From: Brachypodium distachyon | Taxonomy: Eukaryota; Streptophyta; Magnoliopsida; Poales; Poaceae | DNA: 64,000 nucleotides | Reading direction: 5' to 3' | Assembly: GCF_000005505.3 (NCBI RefSeq) | Contig: NC_016131.3 | Location: 19,365,501 to 19,429,500 of the forward strand | Shown here: positions 11,849 through 23,800 of the stretch, piece by piece | How the letters are laid out: every line of letters begins with the position of its first letter | Numbering within the stretch: position 1 is the stretch's first letter | Position numbers and translations under genes: made by a program | The notes under the pieces: generated by a model | What the model was told of the DNA's origin: nothing | Seen by the model: the letters and a program-made list of their open reading frames with translations, nothing else | Databases searched by the model: none

Positions 11849-12646
11849 TTATGCTCGAAAATCGTTATACCCTCAACACTTGCTTTTTGTACTCCTGCTT
11901 CCCCTATCTTCTCTATTTCCTAGAACCCCTCCTAGAACTTAGATCACGAATGATTTTACTCGAGATCTAGAAAGAATCTAAAAATAAACTAAACTTCTAC
12001 TTATAGAACTAACTTTGAAGTTTGTCACTTGCCTACACCAACGATGGTAACAAGATTGCCGGAGAACAACATCGTTGGAGCATCCACAACTTTAAAAGCA
12101 TTGGATTGAGAATTGCCTTTGGATCTTCGCCGCTAGTCGTGCTGGAGGGGAGGTGATCCAAGAGGATGAATTTGACGACATGGAAGACTAAGAAGCAAAG
12201 AACTGACAATCATGGAAGAGAGAAGATATGCAATCTGGAGGGAACCAAGGCAAGAGTGGAAACTAAAGATAGCAAGGATTGATTGAGAAGCAATTTAAAG
12301 TGTTGAGAGGAGAGGAAGAAGCACATGTGGGAGGTAACACAAGTTAGGTGGACCCCAACAATTCAGAAATTGTAGTTAGGAGACAACCGTCCCATGATTT
12401 AAGACTTTCGGCGCACGATACAAGGGAAGAAAAGCCCACCGTCCCGTGATTTAAGACTTCTGGTGCACGATATAAGGGAGGGAAACGCCCACCGTCCCTG
12501 TGTTTTAAGACTTTCACTGCACGATAGAAGGGAGGGAAACGCCCACAGTTCCTGTTTTTAATACTTTCGGTGCACCATAGAAGGAGGGATACGCCCACCG
12601 TCCCTATGTTTTTAGACTTCCGGTACACGACACAAGGGAGGGATGA
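11849..12646. repeat. Unknown repeat unit, copy C, with expanded tail
   Basis: Third copy: ATGCTCGAAAATCG, ACCCTCAACACTTGCTTT, TCTCTATTTCCTAG, AACTTAGATCACGAATG, TGTCACTTGCC, ATATGCAATCTGGAGGGAA, GAGGAGAGGAAGAAGCACATG. Landmark order matches copy A. It ends in a five-unit tandem array where copy A has one unit. No gene or known transposon terminus was identified. Confidence 0.6.
12382..12646. repeat. 53-bp tandem array, five units
   Basis: Five head-to-tail units of 52-54 bp, each roughly CCCACCGTCCC(t)GTGxTTTAAG followed by ACTTTCGGTGCACGATA and a purine tail (AAGGGAGGGAAACG). Units begin near 12382, 12435, 12488, 12542 and 12594. The unit length is not a multiple of three overall, and the frame open on the - strand is a repeat shadow. 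Confidence 0.8.
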
Positions 12647-12659
12647 GACCGGTAGATTT

Positions 12660-14500
12660 TGATAAGCTGTTTACGATTTGGGCATTTCAAAACTGAATAA
12701 AACAAACAAGTGTTTGTGCACAACTAAATTTCGCTAATATATTTGATTGGACACAATCTACTTGTTGTCTCCTCCTAAACACCAACCTAAGTATAGTTGT
12801 GAAACATGTTGGTCAATGATTTATTTCATCCCAAGCGGAGTGGGATGTTGAACCACACAACTGTAGGGGATTAAGGTTTTCTTTGATGGAAAGTATTTCA
12901 ATTAAGAATATTATTCAATATGATTGTAACGAATGGATAAAAATACGACCCTAGTAATTGAGTTATTACCCCTGACTGCACGTGCACTTAATAGTACCTT
13001 TGCAAGAATTTATTAGCACAAAAGCGATGATGTAGTTGTAATGGATTTAATTGCAGTAATTGTAAGGAGCGAAAAACCCGACGCGAGCGGAATAATAGAG
13101 TAAAAATTAGGCATAAGGAGGATATTAGGAAATATGCATAGATAATTATAACATGCCACAATGCCATGAGACTTTCAAATTAATTTCAAGTTCATGTTCT
13201 AGGTTTATTGTAGTGGCGTGCTCATCTATTGTCCAACCCATGCATGTTATAACGATTAATTTTAAGGTAATTATGACAATCCAGTTTCAAGATCATTGAA
13301 GCAATACATTAATTATAGTGTATACACATGTAACCCACAAAACAAATTTCTCTTCATTGACATCCCGTTCTGACACCGACCGGTCGTGGATTCAGATATA
13401 CAACAACTAATGTAAATTGCAGCTATGAGCAAAAGCAATTAGTATCATAGATATAAATGTTCAGATCTTAAATCATGTTACATGGCCCTAGTAACCAGAT
13501 CTAAGAATAGAAGAAGCACGTAACCGGTACATCAAGTACAATAGTCAGGCAAAAAACATTACCTCCCCACATCGCCCGTTCGATCTGGTGCCCTGTAGCC
13601 CGTTTTGAGCCATAGATTGCAGCAGTCGTGGCCGCCCACCATGCATGGTTCTCGGATGGACGCCCGCCAGCTCCTTCGGCCTAGTCAATAGAGTCATGAC
13701 ATGTTCCACACCCCTGCTTTTCCTATAGAACGACATACAATAGACTAGAAATACCCCATGAGCCTAGCCATGACATATTGCAAAGTGTGTTGTGAAATTA
13801 AATGTTTGAGCATGATAACTTTATGATTCCACTAACAACTCGTTTTGACACCCATCATTGTGGCTAGAATTGTGGAGTTCATTTTGAATTCTAAAAACTA
13901 ACTTATTTTGTTGGCACGGAACTGTGGCTACATGAATTCAATTTGCAATTCCTTGGAATCGCAGCACAACTAACCTAAACTACTCTCTAAAAGCCATCAT
14001 TTTTCTAAAATTGTTTCTCACTCTACAAATCCATGTGGCAAAAAACATGATTTCTTGAATCTGGAATTCAAATTCAACCAAACAAAATCCTATCAAAAAT
14101 TAGATTCCGTTTCATTTCTACCAAATGAGTTGAAAGGAGTACTTAAGTTCGCAATTGTTTTCATGTTTTTGCTTGAGCATCATGTGAAAGGGCATTTCGA
14201 TCTCTAAGTGTTTTGGTGTTAATGGCAACATGACTCGTGGACTAACCATGTGCTCGAGTGTTTCAGATTTGAGATCAAATTGCACAAGACGATTCGTTGT
14301 CCTCAAAAAGGAAAGAAGCATAGAAGGATTTATGGCTTTTTATTTATATTGAGTCGTAAGAAATCCGTACTATTAAGAGGGAGTCCACATGGGAAAGGTT
14401 TGGGTGAATCAACTTCACGTACACAAATCTACTATATTTGCACCCACATAAAGCCGTTTCCTAAGTGGGAGAGAGACCACCTCATAATCTTAGCCTAAGG
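12660..14500. other. AT-rich intergenic, nothing recognised
   Basis: AT-rich sequence with scattered short open frames and no recognisable domain. A GC-richer island at 13560-13720 carries a short - strand frame without known similarity. Confidence 0.4.
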
Positions 14501-15180
14501 ATTTAGTGCCTAAATGTCTCCAGGGCGGCAGTGCAGCTAAATGTCTTCAGGGCGGTAGTACCGCCCCAGTACCGGAACCGTACCTAAACGCTACTGCCTT
14601 CAAGCGGTAGCGGAGTGATACTACCTCTCTGCTACCTCTCTACCACCCGGCTGCGCGAAATGAACTTAACGGTTAGATTTTGAGGCGTCCTTTAAATAGG
14701 AGTCGTCCCCTACCTCGAGACTTCTTCTCCACCGAGCTATTCCTCTCTCCCCCAAATACAAGAGCTTCAAATTCCTAAATCTTGCTCCCTAGTGCTTCCC
14801 CACTCTTGATTCTTTGAGGATTGAAAGAGAAGATCTTGATTTAGGGTTTCACCAAATTGAAAAGTTGATTTCCCTTGTTTTCTTTGTGGATTTTTTTACT
14901 TTTGAGATTTTGGGATCCTTAGCCGGAAGGTGTCTTTTCAAGGCCTCCGATCTTGTGAGGAGGTGCTTCAGGATTCGGGAAGGAGGCTCCAATTAAGTTG
15001 TGGAGTTGTGCCCTTCTCCTTGTTTGTACGGGTTCGGCGTTCGCCCTCAATGAAGCCACTAGTGGAACTCACCTGACCTTTGTGGTGTTGTGAGAGCTCA
15101 TCCCATCTTTGTGGTGTGGTGAGTTGGAGAATAGAGTGAGCTTTTCTGGCATCTCTAACTTTGTGGTAGAGCACTCCTGC
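14500..15180. repeat. Probable dispersed transposon fragment
   Basis: Contains GGGCGGTAGTACCGCC-type near-palindromes (around 14550), a leader-like stretch with TTTAAATAGGAG at 14692, and a TTGTGAGGAGGTGC / GGAAGGAGGCT stretch (about 14953-14990). I recall such strings as frequent in Triticeae repetitive DNA, but I cannot name the family. No intact ORF. Confidence 0.35.
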
Positions 15181-16700
15181 AAATGAGATGTATTATGGAA
15201 CAAATAAAAAAATCTATACACGTTGTATCGTGAAATGATAGAGTAGTTATCACTTCCCTTTCTTTCGTCATTTAATACCATGCCATCTCAATTGACCCAC
15301 TTTAATCGGCTTACTGCATGCGTGTGTACCGCTTGTCTTCCCCTACTGCGTAACGCTACTCCTGCTACGACTAGCCATCTACTACTGCTTCATGACGAGC
15401 CTACCTTGGCTCTAGGAGGCTGTTCCAATGGATATTTATCCTCTTAGCACGTTTGGGCGCGCGTAGATAGAAGAAAGCAGCACGAGGACCAATAAATTAC
15501 CCCAATTCGCGTTGAGTACCGGAGTACTCCCCACGGAAGCCACGTACAGCAGCGACAGAGACGGCGGCGCAGGAGATCCCGACGGTGGTGGGGCTCGCGG
15601 TGCACAGCTACTACGTACAAGATGGCCTAAATTCGGGCCCAGTGCGGCGTTTTGGGGCACGACACGTTGGCTCGATCTGGTGCATGGCAAAGGACGGTCC
15701 GGGTCCGCGTGTCGTGATTAAGGTTCGGGGACGGGGACTGGTGAGACACGCAGCGGGCGGCGGTGGTTGGAGTACCGTATATACGGTGTGCTGTAGTATA
15801 TACAGTGTGATACTCCTCTGTTCATCCGGCCGGAAAGACGGAGGTCGATGTCTCTGGAATGGCGATTGTTCACAAGGCACCGCAATGTGGGCCGGCCGTT
15901 CCACCTTTTCGACATTTCGTATCCCGGTAGCGTGAAGCCGTGAACGCAGCTTAGGGAGGAAAAGGAGGTGCCCGTTTCAATTACACGTATCCGTTAAAGA
16001 CATCTTCCCCGGAAAAAGGTGGCGCCGACAGTGAAACACAGCTAGCTAGCACAGGGGGACGGACGCCAACAGAGGCCGTGTTTCGCATTTTGGTCGCAAG
16101 CGCCCAAACTGACTTGTACTCCAATTATGCATATGCGATCACAACACTGACACGTATACGTTCTATATCAGTACAACAAAGGAAGAGTCAGGCTTCGCTT
16201 CTTCACTTTCCACTTTTGCAAACCTTGCCGGGAGCGATCGATATATACATATCTGCAGGTCACGTAGCTAAGCATCGGACATATCGCCCTGCAGGTTCCT
16301 TCGCCACGACGTGAGCTTTCGGTTTCCGGGAGGATGGTGCTGCTTCAATTCCAAGGTGCGTCTATATCTTATCCAGTGGAGGTCCGCAGATGAGAACGCC
16401 AACGTCGCCGCAGGAGCAAGAACGCGTGCGTACGTACAAAACAAAGCCTTGCGTTGCGTCCCAAAGTTTTCCGTGAACGCCAAAGCCCCCGTTCCGGATG
16501 CATACGCACCGACGAAGCATAGAGTCGTGCTGCGTGTGTTAACTTGAGCTGTGGCTATTTTTGTTGTCTTGTCCCATAGTATGCATTAATCAACACAAAT
16601 CGATAGCTATATGCCTATATGTGTCAATGTGTGTGTGTGGCGAATCTGCAGGCCAGTGAGCACGTGTGCCTAAATATCTTCTCGAGACATTTGCTAGTCG
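15181..16700. other. Intergenic, no gene recognised
   Basis: Moderately GC-rich, with overlapping open frames on both strands between 15430 and 15940 and no recognisable domain. Two GTATATAC octamers lie at 15777-15784 and 15796-15803. Confidence 0.4.
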
Positions 16701-16744
16701 CGGCCAGAAGCCACCGAGGCCAGGAGATAGTACCCTCTGCAGCC

Positions 16745-17230
16745 GGGGGCCCACCATGCGGTGGGGCCAATGCTCGACCGGGTGCCGTGTCGGTACTGCT
16801 CTGCGGCTGCCCGCGAGACCCCACTCAGCTGGTCAGTGGGTCCCGCAGGGGAAATGCTAGTGCCGGACCCGGGATCTTCACTGCCGGGCTACGCGGAAGC
16901 CACACCTTATTTCTTCCGGAGTACTCCTTTTTCTGAAGGCTATAGCTTCTACCGAAGACAACGAGAATAGTTTTTCAGAAAAATGAAGCGGAACTTGCTC
17001 ACGCTCGACCGCGTGGGGCCCACATCCCAGTGACCTCGATACTACGTGGTACCCCACACCTGACGTCCCACTGGCGTGGGCATGCAGGAGCCAAACCAGA
17101 GGGACAGTATAAAAGGTTCTGCTTGCTAGCGCGCGCTCTGATAAAAGGCAACGCCGCCAGAGGGGAATGCTGCCGTAGGCTTTCATCTTTCCTCCGTTCT
17201 TTTTCGTGTTTCCGCTGTGCGTCGTGAAAG
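16745..17230 (+). promoter_or_regulatory. Promoter-like block, tandem copy 1
   Basis: A TATA box TATAAAA lies at 17108-17114 inside GGGACAGTATAAAAGG. It is preceded by CTCGACCGGGTGCCGTG (about 16771), GTGGGGCCCAC and GGGCATGCAGG. It is followed by GCGCTCTGATAAAAGGC, AGAGGGGAATGCTGCC and a pyrimidine-rich CTTTCATCTTTCCTCCG. The same series recurs about 2.45 kb downstream. A possible 5' splice site (GTGAGTTTCC) lies near 17318. No protein product is convincing; a non-coding transcript or the relic of a lost gene are both possible. Confidence 0.5.
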
Positions 17231-17299
17231 CGTCAAGATCGTCGTCTGCTGCATGCGCTTCACCGGAAGCTGCAGGCTGCGCGACCGACCGGACGTCGA

Positions 17300-19150
17300 G
17301 CCGCAAACCTGGCCCGTGTGAGTTTCCGTTTTCCGATCCGTCTCTTGTGGAACGATTCGATTCGATGATCCCCTTGCTTGCGCGCGCTGTCGCTTCTCGT
17401 GATGATCATGTTCTTGCCGCCGCAATGTCCGCTCGATTTGTTTTGGTTGGGTGGTTGGTTGCCTTCTGCCCTTCTCTGCATTTCCTCCTGAGTCCTGATA
17501 TTTATCCAGTTTAGCATAGTCTTTTCCTTTCCTATCCGGTGATCGAATCGACCAATCCTGAACACCTTCAACCTCTGAGCATTGCTTTCGCTTCTGCCCG
17601 TTCGGATCCTTCGCTGTCTTCGGGGCTTTGGCTCCTTCCCTAGCTTGCTTCTGCCCAATGCGTCCCGTTGATTTTGTCAAAAATTAATTGCAACCTGTGT
17701 GACCAAGTAATTCTGGACTTCTTCTAAATGCTTGGTACAAGGTGAAACGAGGACGAAGACGATGGAGCAGATGTTACACGAAGCCGGCGTCTAGTCGTCT
17801 ATTCGATCGCTATCGTAACATAGAAAAGACACGTGGAAAAGAGGACTTGCGTAATTGCAGCTGCTACTATAGCAAGTACTACTCCTATTGCTATGATGCT
17901 AAACTGATGGACAGAGTCACAGAGATCACATATGAACACCCCGACTCGAACAGCATACAAAGCTCGCCTATCTATCCATGGCTAGGAATAGACGTGTCTA
18001 GTGATTACTGGATTCACCATCATTAGACCCTGTAGTAGCTAGAGATTGTTGGACCACGACATGTGCCGGGACCAACCTGCCGTAGGATGGTCCCGATGCA
18101 GCAGCCTATGGCCCACGGGACCACACCGGCTGGCCCGGTCCCATTCGTGGGGCCATCCATCGTTGGAGCGGCGTCACCGTCGACCATTGATGTGTCTTGG
18201 CGAGGAGCATCACGGCCTGTACTGCTCTGCGGTGAGCCGCTGACACGTCAAAGCTCCCAAACTCGTGTTTGACATTGTTTTGATCCCAAAAGCAGTGAAA
18301 ATGGACAGTCATTTACTCCATATATGAGTACGAATTCAACGGAAGCGTAGATTGTAGTGATGGCACACACACACGCACTGTTCTCTCTCAGGTCCGGACT
18401 GGCCGCTGGCGGCGCAAGAAGCCAGAAACAAAGGCCCATCGCTCCTCACTGTTGCATTTGCCTTCGGTCGCCAGTCGTTGGTAGTACGCACTACTGGAGC
18501 AGTACTGTGCTAATCACTGTCCGTCTTCAGACCAGCCACAAGATATTCATAAACAGTGGCAAGCGTGCGGGCCCGTGATGGGCTTCAATGCCTGCCGGCC
18601 TACTGGATCGGATGGAGGAGAACAGAGAATCAATGCGCCTGTGTGGAGTAATACTCACTGTAATAGCCTACAAACAAAACCTGCTAGGGGCTCTCTCTGT
18701 CTAAAAACACTGAAAGTCTGAAATACTGCTGAGAGCCCGCTGTTAGGTGGGCGTGATAATGATGGAGGGCAGCTGGTTTGGTATCTTCTTCCAATGATGC
18801 ACAGAATCGAGGTTTTCTTCTCGAAGGCTCAGTTCGTACTTGCCGATTTTCTCTTTTTTTAAGAACATGACTATATATATGGCGTCTCTCCATATGAGTT
18901 AATCGGGAGCCACTGAATTCCATTCCCTTCGTGTAAAACAGAGACAGGACGTGAAACTAGGTAGGCGTTTCGCCATGTCACTCCTATCGTTTTCTCGGCC
19001 AACCAACGTCGTCCAATCAGAGCGGAGGGACGACTGCACGGTCCTGATCGCCGCCACCACGGCTTTATCTCGAGTGGATAGCCCAGATGGGCCCCAGGAC
19101 GCCCACCAGGGGCCAATTATTTTATCAAGTGTACTACAACGTGCCATTTA
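17300..19150. other. Spacer between duplicated promoter-like blocks
   Basis: No gene recognised. A partial third relative of the block sits at about 18060-18245: GGTCCC and GGGGCC runs, then CTGTACTGCTCTGCGG, which matches CGGTACTGCTCTGCGG at 16792 in copy 1. The long - strand open frame at 17183-17680 is Arg/Lys/Gln-rich and has no recognisable domain. Confidence 0.4.
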
Positions 19151-19194
19151 TTCAGACCCGGCGGTCCAATCTGCGCCCTGTGGGCTACAGCTCC

Positions 19195-19710
19195 CACACA
19201 GGGGCCCCATCCTCGACCGGATGCCGTGCTCGTGCAGTTCTGCCCTGCCTCGAACAGTGGGTCCATGTGTTATGGTCAAGTAGGTCCTACCATGTAGTGG
19301 CAGATTTTATTATGTTTTTTTGAGGACAATGTAGAGGCAGATGGTTGACGCTGTGTACAGGCTGCCAGGCTGGTATCTCCTACGCCCATCGTCATCATAG
19401 ATGTCACAGCATGGGCTAGTAGTACTACCCCTGCAATATTCTCCGGTTGTGGGCCCCCGACTGAATAGACAGCGTATCTTGGCCCACGGCCCACGGCAGC
19501 GTGGGTCCTTGGTACTATTTCACCTCTGGCAATCTGGCAGAGCAGCAGCGATGGGGGCATGTCAACCGGAGTGACAGTATAAAGACGATGCGCTGCGCTC
19601 TCTGAATAAAAAGACGAGGAGAGCAGGGGAATACTTCGGCGAATACCTTTGAAGGGTGGTTTTCCTTTCCTCTGCGGCTTTTGCCATCGTCTCGTCTCGT
19701 CTCTGCGCCT
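19195..19710 (+). promoter_or_regulatory. Promoter-like block, tandem copy 2
   Basis: Second copy of the block at 16745: CTCGACCGGATGCCGTG (about 19213), GGGCATGTCAACCGG, a TATA box TATAAAG at 19578-19584 within GTGACAGTATAAAG, then GCGCTCTCTGAATAAAAAG, GCAGGGGAATACTTCGG and a pyrimidine-rich leader. The TATA-to-TATA distance is 2470 bp. An open frame from the ATG at 19723 follows but has no recognisable domain. Confidence 0.5.
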
Positions 19711-19722
19711 CGCTCTGCCATG

Positions 19723-20842
19723 CCATGGAAGCTGCACTGCTGCTGCTGAGTGCTGCGTTCATGCCTGGGCGAATGGCGGCTGACGGTGGCGAGCAGCCAC
19801 CGCCGGACAGCCGTCAACTTTGTTTCCATGGCCGAAAACCCCGGCCGGTGCGGTTGCGATTATATCTTTTCGATCTTGTTGATTCGCTCCACTCGGCTTG
19901 CAGTGAGTTTTTTTGTTATCGCCGCCTTCAAGTTTGATTTCTCTCCCAAGTCATGATCGAGCAATTAGCTTTTCTCTCGGTGACACGAGTCGATCTCTTG
20001 TTGAATCGACGAGTCCCTTGAAGAGTTGAAGGTCCGTTGCCGGCATGAAACGTGTCGTTCTACCACTGGTTGGCCATTGAGCGGATATTTTGAACATGGA
20101 ACCCACAGATAATAACTGGCTATCTTTATCGAAAAAGAAAACAGATAACTGGCTATAGCCGGTGCCCTGGTCATCGAACATAAAACATCGTTTCCTTCTC
20201 TGAAATGAGACACGGATTTGTTTTACTCCAACAAACCAGCAACAGTGCACGTAAAAAGATATATGAATTTTTTTTATGAGAGGAATTGTCCAACTAATTA
20301 ATATAATTTAAAATGATGTATCGGATGAAAAACTCAATCGGTGAAAATTTGAAAATCTTCTATCCTAAAGATTAGATATTAATAAATAAATTAATATATG
20401 AGATGAAAGATGGAACAAAAATAAAGGCCACACTCATAGGAAAACCCAACCTTTCCCTCCATCCGGCACTAATCCATTTTTTAACGGGTCGAAGTCAAAC
20501 AAGGCACCTCGGCAGTTATTTTGACTTCAAGATTGCTGACACAAAACATTTTGATCCACGCGGTGAAGAAATATTGACAATGGCAGTCGGACAACAAGAC
20601 GGTGAAGGCCTAATTACAAAGAGGAAATGAGGGACATAGCAACATTGTCTCAACTTGCATCCATCAGTTTAAGCAAAAGAGCGCACATCCCAGCGAAGTC
20701 CGCAGTGTCAACCATCAAAAGATGTTTAGGCTTTAGAAAACCTGTAGACCTAAAGTTCACCGAGTGAGCTACCTGTACGTTATAGCCAATAGACCGTACT
20801 AGTAGGAAATGCAACTTACCAGTTCTGCACCCAGGACGGCAT
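19723..20842. other. Intergenic, nothing firm
   Basis: A short + strand open frame begins at ATG 19723 (MEAALLLLSAAF, about 71 codons) after promoter-like copy 2, with no domain I recognise. From 20250 the sequence is AT-rich. The last 200 bp are probably the 3' UTR of the recycling-factor gene on the - strand. Confidence 0.35.
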
Positions 20843-23800
20843 CTAAACTTTGCTCAGTTCCTGAAAAAGGAAAATTGTTATGGTTTGTTTACTTATGCAT
20901 TGATCTTGAGTGATGAATGAATATATCAGTTATTGATTTCGCATGAAGGGGGGCAATTTTTTAAATCTTGTTCATAAAATTTACGTGCAATTGGAATAAT
21001 ACCGTAATGCATGAGTAACACTAAAGCAATAAGCCAATAAGGAGGAAGACCATGGTTGAATAAAGGCCAACATTAAGGACAGAAGTACCTGTTCCTTCTG
21101 CTTCTGAATGGCTTCAACCTTTTTCATGTATTCGTCCGTGAGTTTCTGTAGAATTTGTACAGGACGTTAGTCTTAATCCCAATGCATCTCTGTACTATAT
21201 TACAGGGTGGGAAACATAGTGTATCCTCACTTGTAGATCAGCTGATAAATCCTTCACGTTATCTTCAGAAAGTTTCTTTTCCTATTTAAACAAGTGCAAG
21301 CTGTTAATTTCATTCCAAAGGTATTATAGCCCCGAGCAACGCTGACAAGCTAGTACCAACCTTCTCTAGTTTATCATAAGCTTTGATTGCATCTCTTCTT
21401 ATATTCCTTATTGCTACCTGGAAAAGAACAGTCATAATTATTACACATTATTTATTAGCATCCACTAAGGAGAAGAAAATGATGATCTTTCATGAAACTT
21501 ATTGTGAAGATCAACATTGTGTATGTACACTCATAGAGCAATCATCACGTCTTTTCAATATTTGTAATGTGTGACTTAAAAACCCTCGTGAAGCATCTAC
21601 ATCTACATTTCGTACCATGCTAACTGATCTACATCATGGTCAGTCAACCGCAACAGAAGTGAACTTGTAAAAGTGATGATTAAATATCTTGGCGTTAAAT
21701 GAGTTAATGATTCAGGATACTTCCATTCATGTTGAACAAATACTGTAAACTAAGGTGATCAATCGGACTAAAAAATGATTCCTTGTACGAAAATAAAAGG
21801 CGCCAAGAATGGGCAACAAAGAATAAGGCCCCAGTATAAAATGTATTGTAAATATTGTGCTGAAAAAATGTAAAATGTGTGAGGATGTACCTTGCCTTCT
21901 TCAGATAATTTAGCTACGGTTTTTGTCATTTCCTGGCCCACGGAAAAAGGAGAAGATCAATTGGGGAAAAGCTAAAACATTTTATTATTAATGCAAACCT
22001 ATAGATTAAATATTGGACATGTTATCAAGGCTATAGAAAATTCCCATGTTTGGAATAATTATGCTTGAGTAGGATCACAACAATTACCACATAATCTATC
22101 TAAAGAGTTCCCTTTCAAATAACATGCTCTTTTTATGCAGCATATTTAAAGCAATTTCTGCTCTTCTTTGAGGTAGAGGTCACATAAGTTTCAGAAACAT
22201 GTTTATACAGAAGTGATATTTTCTTTCCTAGGTGGTGCGTGGGTCTCAGACATAAATTCTTAAAGTGTCTTTACTATAATGAATTCTTGAGGCTTTTTTT
22301 TCTCAAACACAAAATACTTCTTATTTGTGGATACTGGTAAATACAAAATGATCTGGACGTCAAGATTTTTGTTGCACACATTTTCCAAATGAATTTAAAC
22401 ACAAATTAGAAAGGATAGATCATGCAAACTAAACCTTCATCAAATGTGGCAGAATTCACAATAGACCATGCAGTTAAAGAGGTTCAAATGCAACATACAA
22501 ACCTTTCTGCGGTCAGATGTCAATGGTGGGACGGTGACTCGTATCACTTCTCCATCATTGCTTGGTGTTACCCCAATATTTGCAGCAACTATAGCTTTCT
22601 CGATGAGCTTGAGGCTGCAGAGTATATGTATGTCGACAAAATAAGACTTACAAGCCAATACAAAGTTACGTCTAAGACTTACAAATCAATACAAAATACT
22701 GTACAAAATAAGACTTACAAATCAATACTTACCAAGTTTTGTCATATGGCTGGATAAGAAGAGAAGTCGCATCTGGAGTATTAATCTGTGCAATACTCTT
22801 CAAGTTCACTGGAGTTCCATAGTACTCAACCTATAAGGAATTGTTAGTCATATCAGCAGCTCCACCTTTTTACACTAACCTCTTTGTGCTTTGTTAGTAT
22901 TAATTGCCGATGGTAATCCAACTGTTTGGAAACAATCTCTATGTGTTGTACTGATCAAACATCTATCCCACCAATATCAGTTCAGAATGTAATGGTAACC
23001 AACTAACCATCACCAGCCACAATAACTATTAGTTCACATGAAGCCTCAGTTATGAAGTAAACAAATAAAATTTGTTCCAGAAATGTCAAAAAAAGGTTAC
23101 ACTGTGCAGAAGCTACAATGCAATCGTCACTTATAGAAAATAAAAAGGAACAAAGCTATGTCATCAAACCTCAATCCTGTCAAGCATAGCTGGGTTTGCC
23201 CGCCCTGTCCTCACAGTATTGAAGTTAGTTTGGACTGTTTCAATTGCCTTCTCCATCTTTTCTTTCTGATAATACATAGTGGCAGATAGTTAGGACTTAG
23301 GACCAACGGTACAAGACTAAACCAGGAAAAGAAAGCCCCTTTAACACAGAGTTGCATTGTATTTACAGCTTGGTCTTCAATGATTGTTTTCTCTGCCTCA
23401 ATTTCTTCAATAGTGGCATGCCTCAAAACTGCTCTGATGACATGTAATCACAAGTTAACATAGATTAATTTCAGGTTCAATAGGTGCAAGAAATACTAAA
23501 ATTCAGAACTACTCGCCTCTTGTCTGAGTATTGAATAACCAGAGGAGCAGAAAAGAAGCCCACTGCTCCAGAATGAAGTTTCATGAAGTTTGTGGAGGAA
23601 CTCAGCAGGGAAGAACGACTTGAGAGACAACCGCAACCTGTGAATTACAGTATGCCCTGATGAGATATTGCCACAAATATCAAGTCCTGATGAAAATATG
23701 CAAGGTAGTGGCAGTACTGAGAGATAGCCACAAAATGCGGAATGCAGTATTCTTTGACGAAGCCCTGCCAAACTATTCATGGCTGATGAAATTTTGTGAA

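Noticed and set aside
12382..12646. Regular repeats as a possible CRISPR array
   Set aside because: The whole unit repeats with no unique spacers, and the genome is a plant.
17183..17680. 165-codon - strand ORF in the duplicated promoter region
   Set aside because: Arg/Lys/Gln-rich, no domain, antisense to promoter-like sequence, and not preserved in the second copy.
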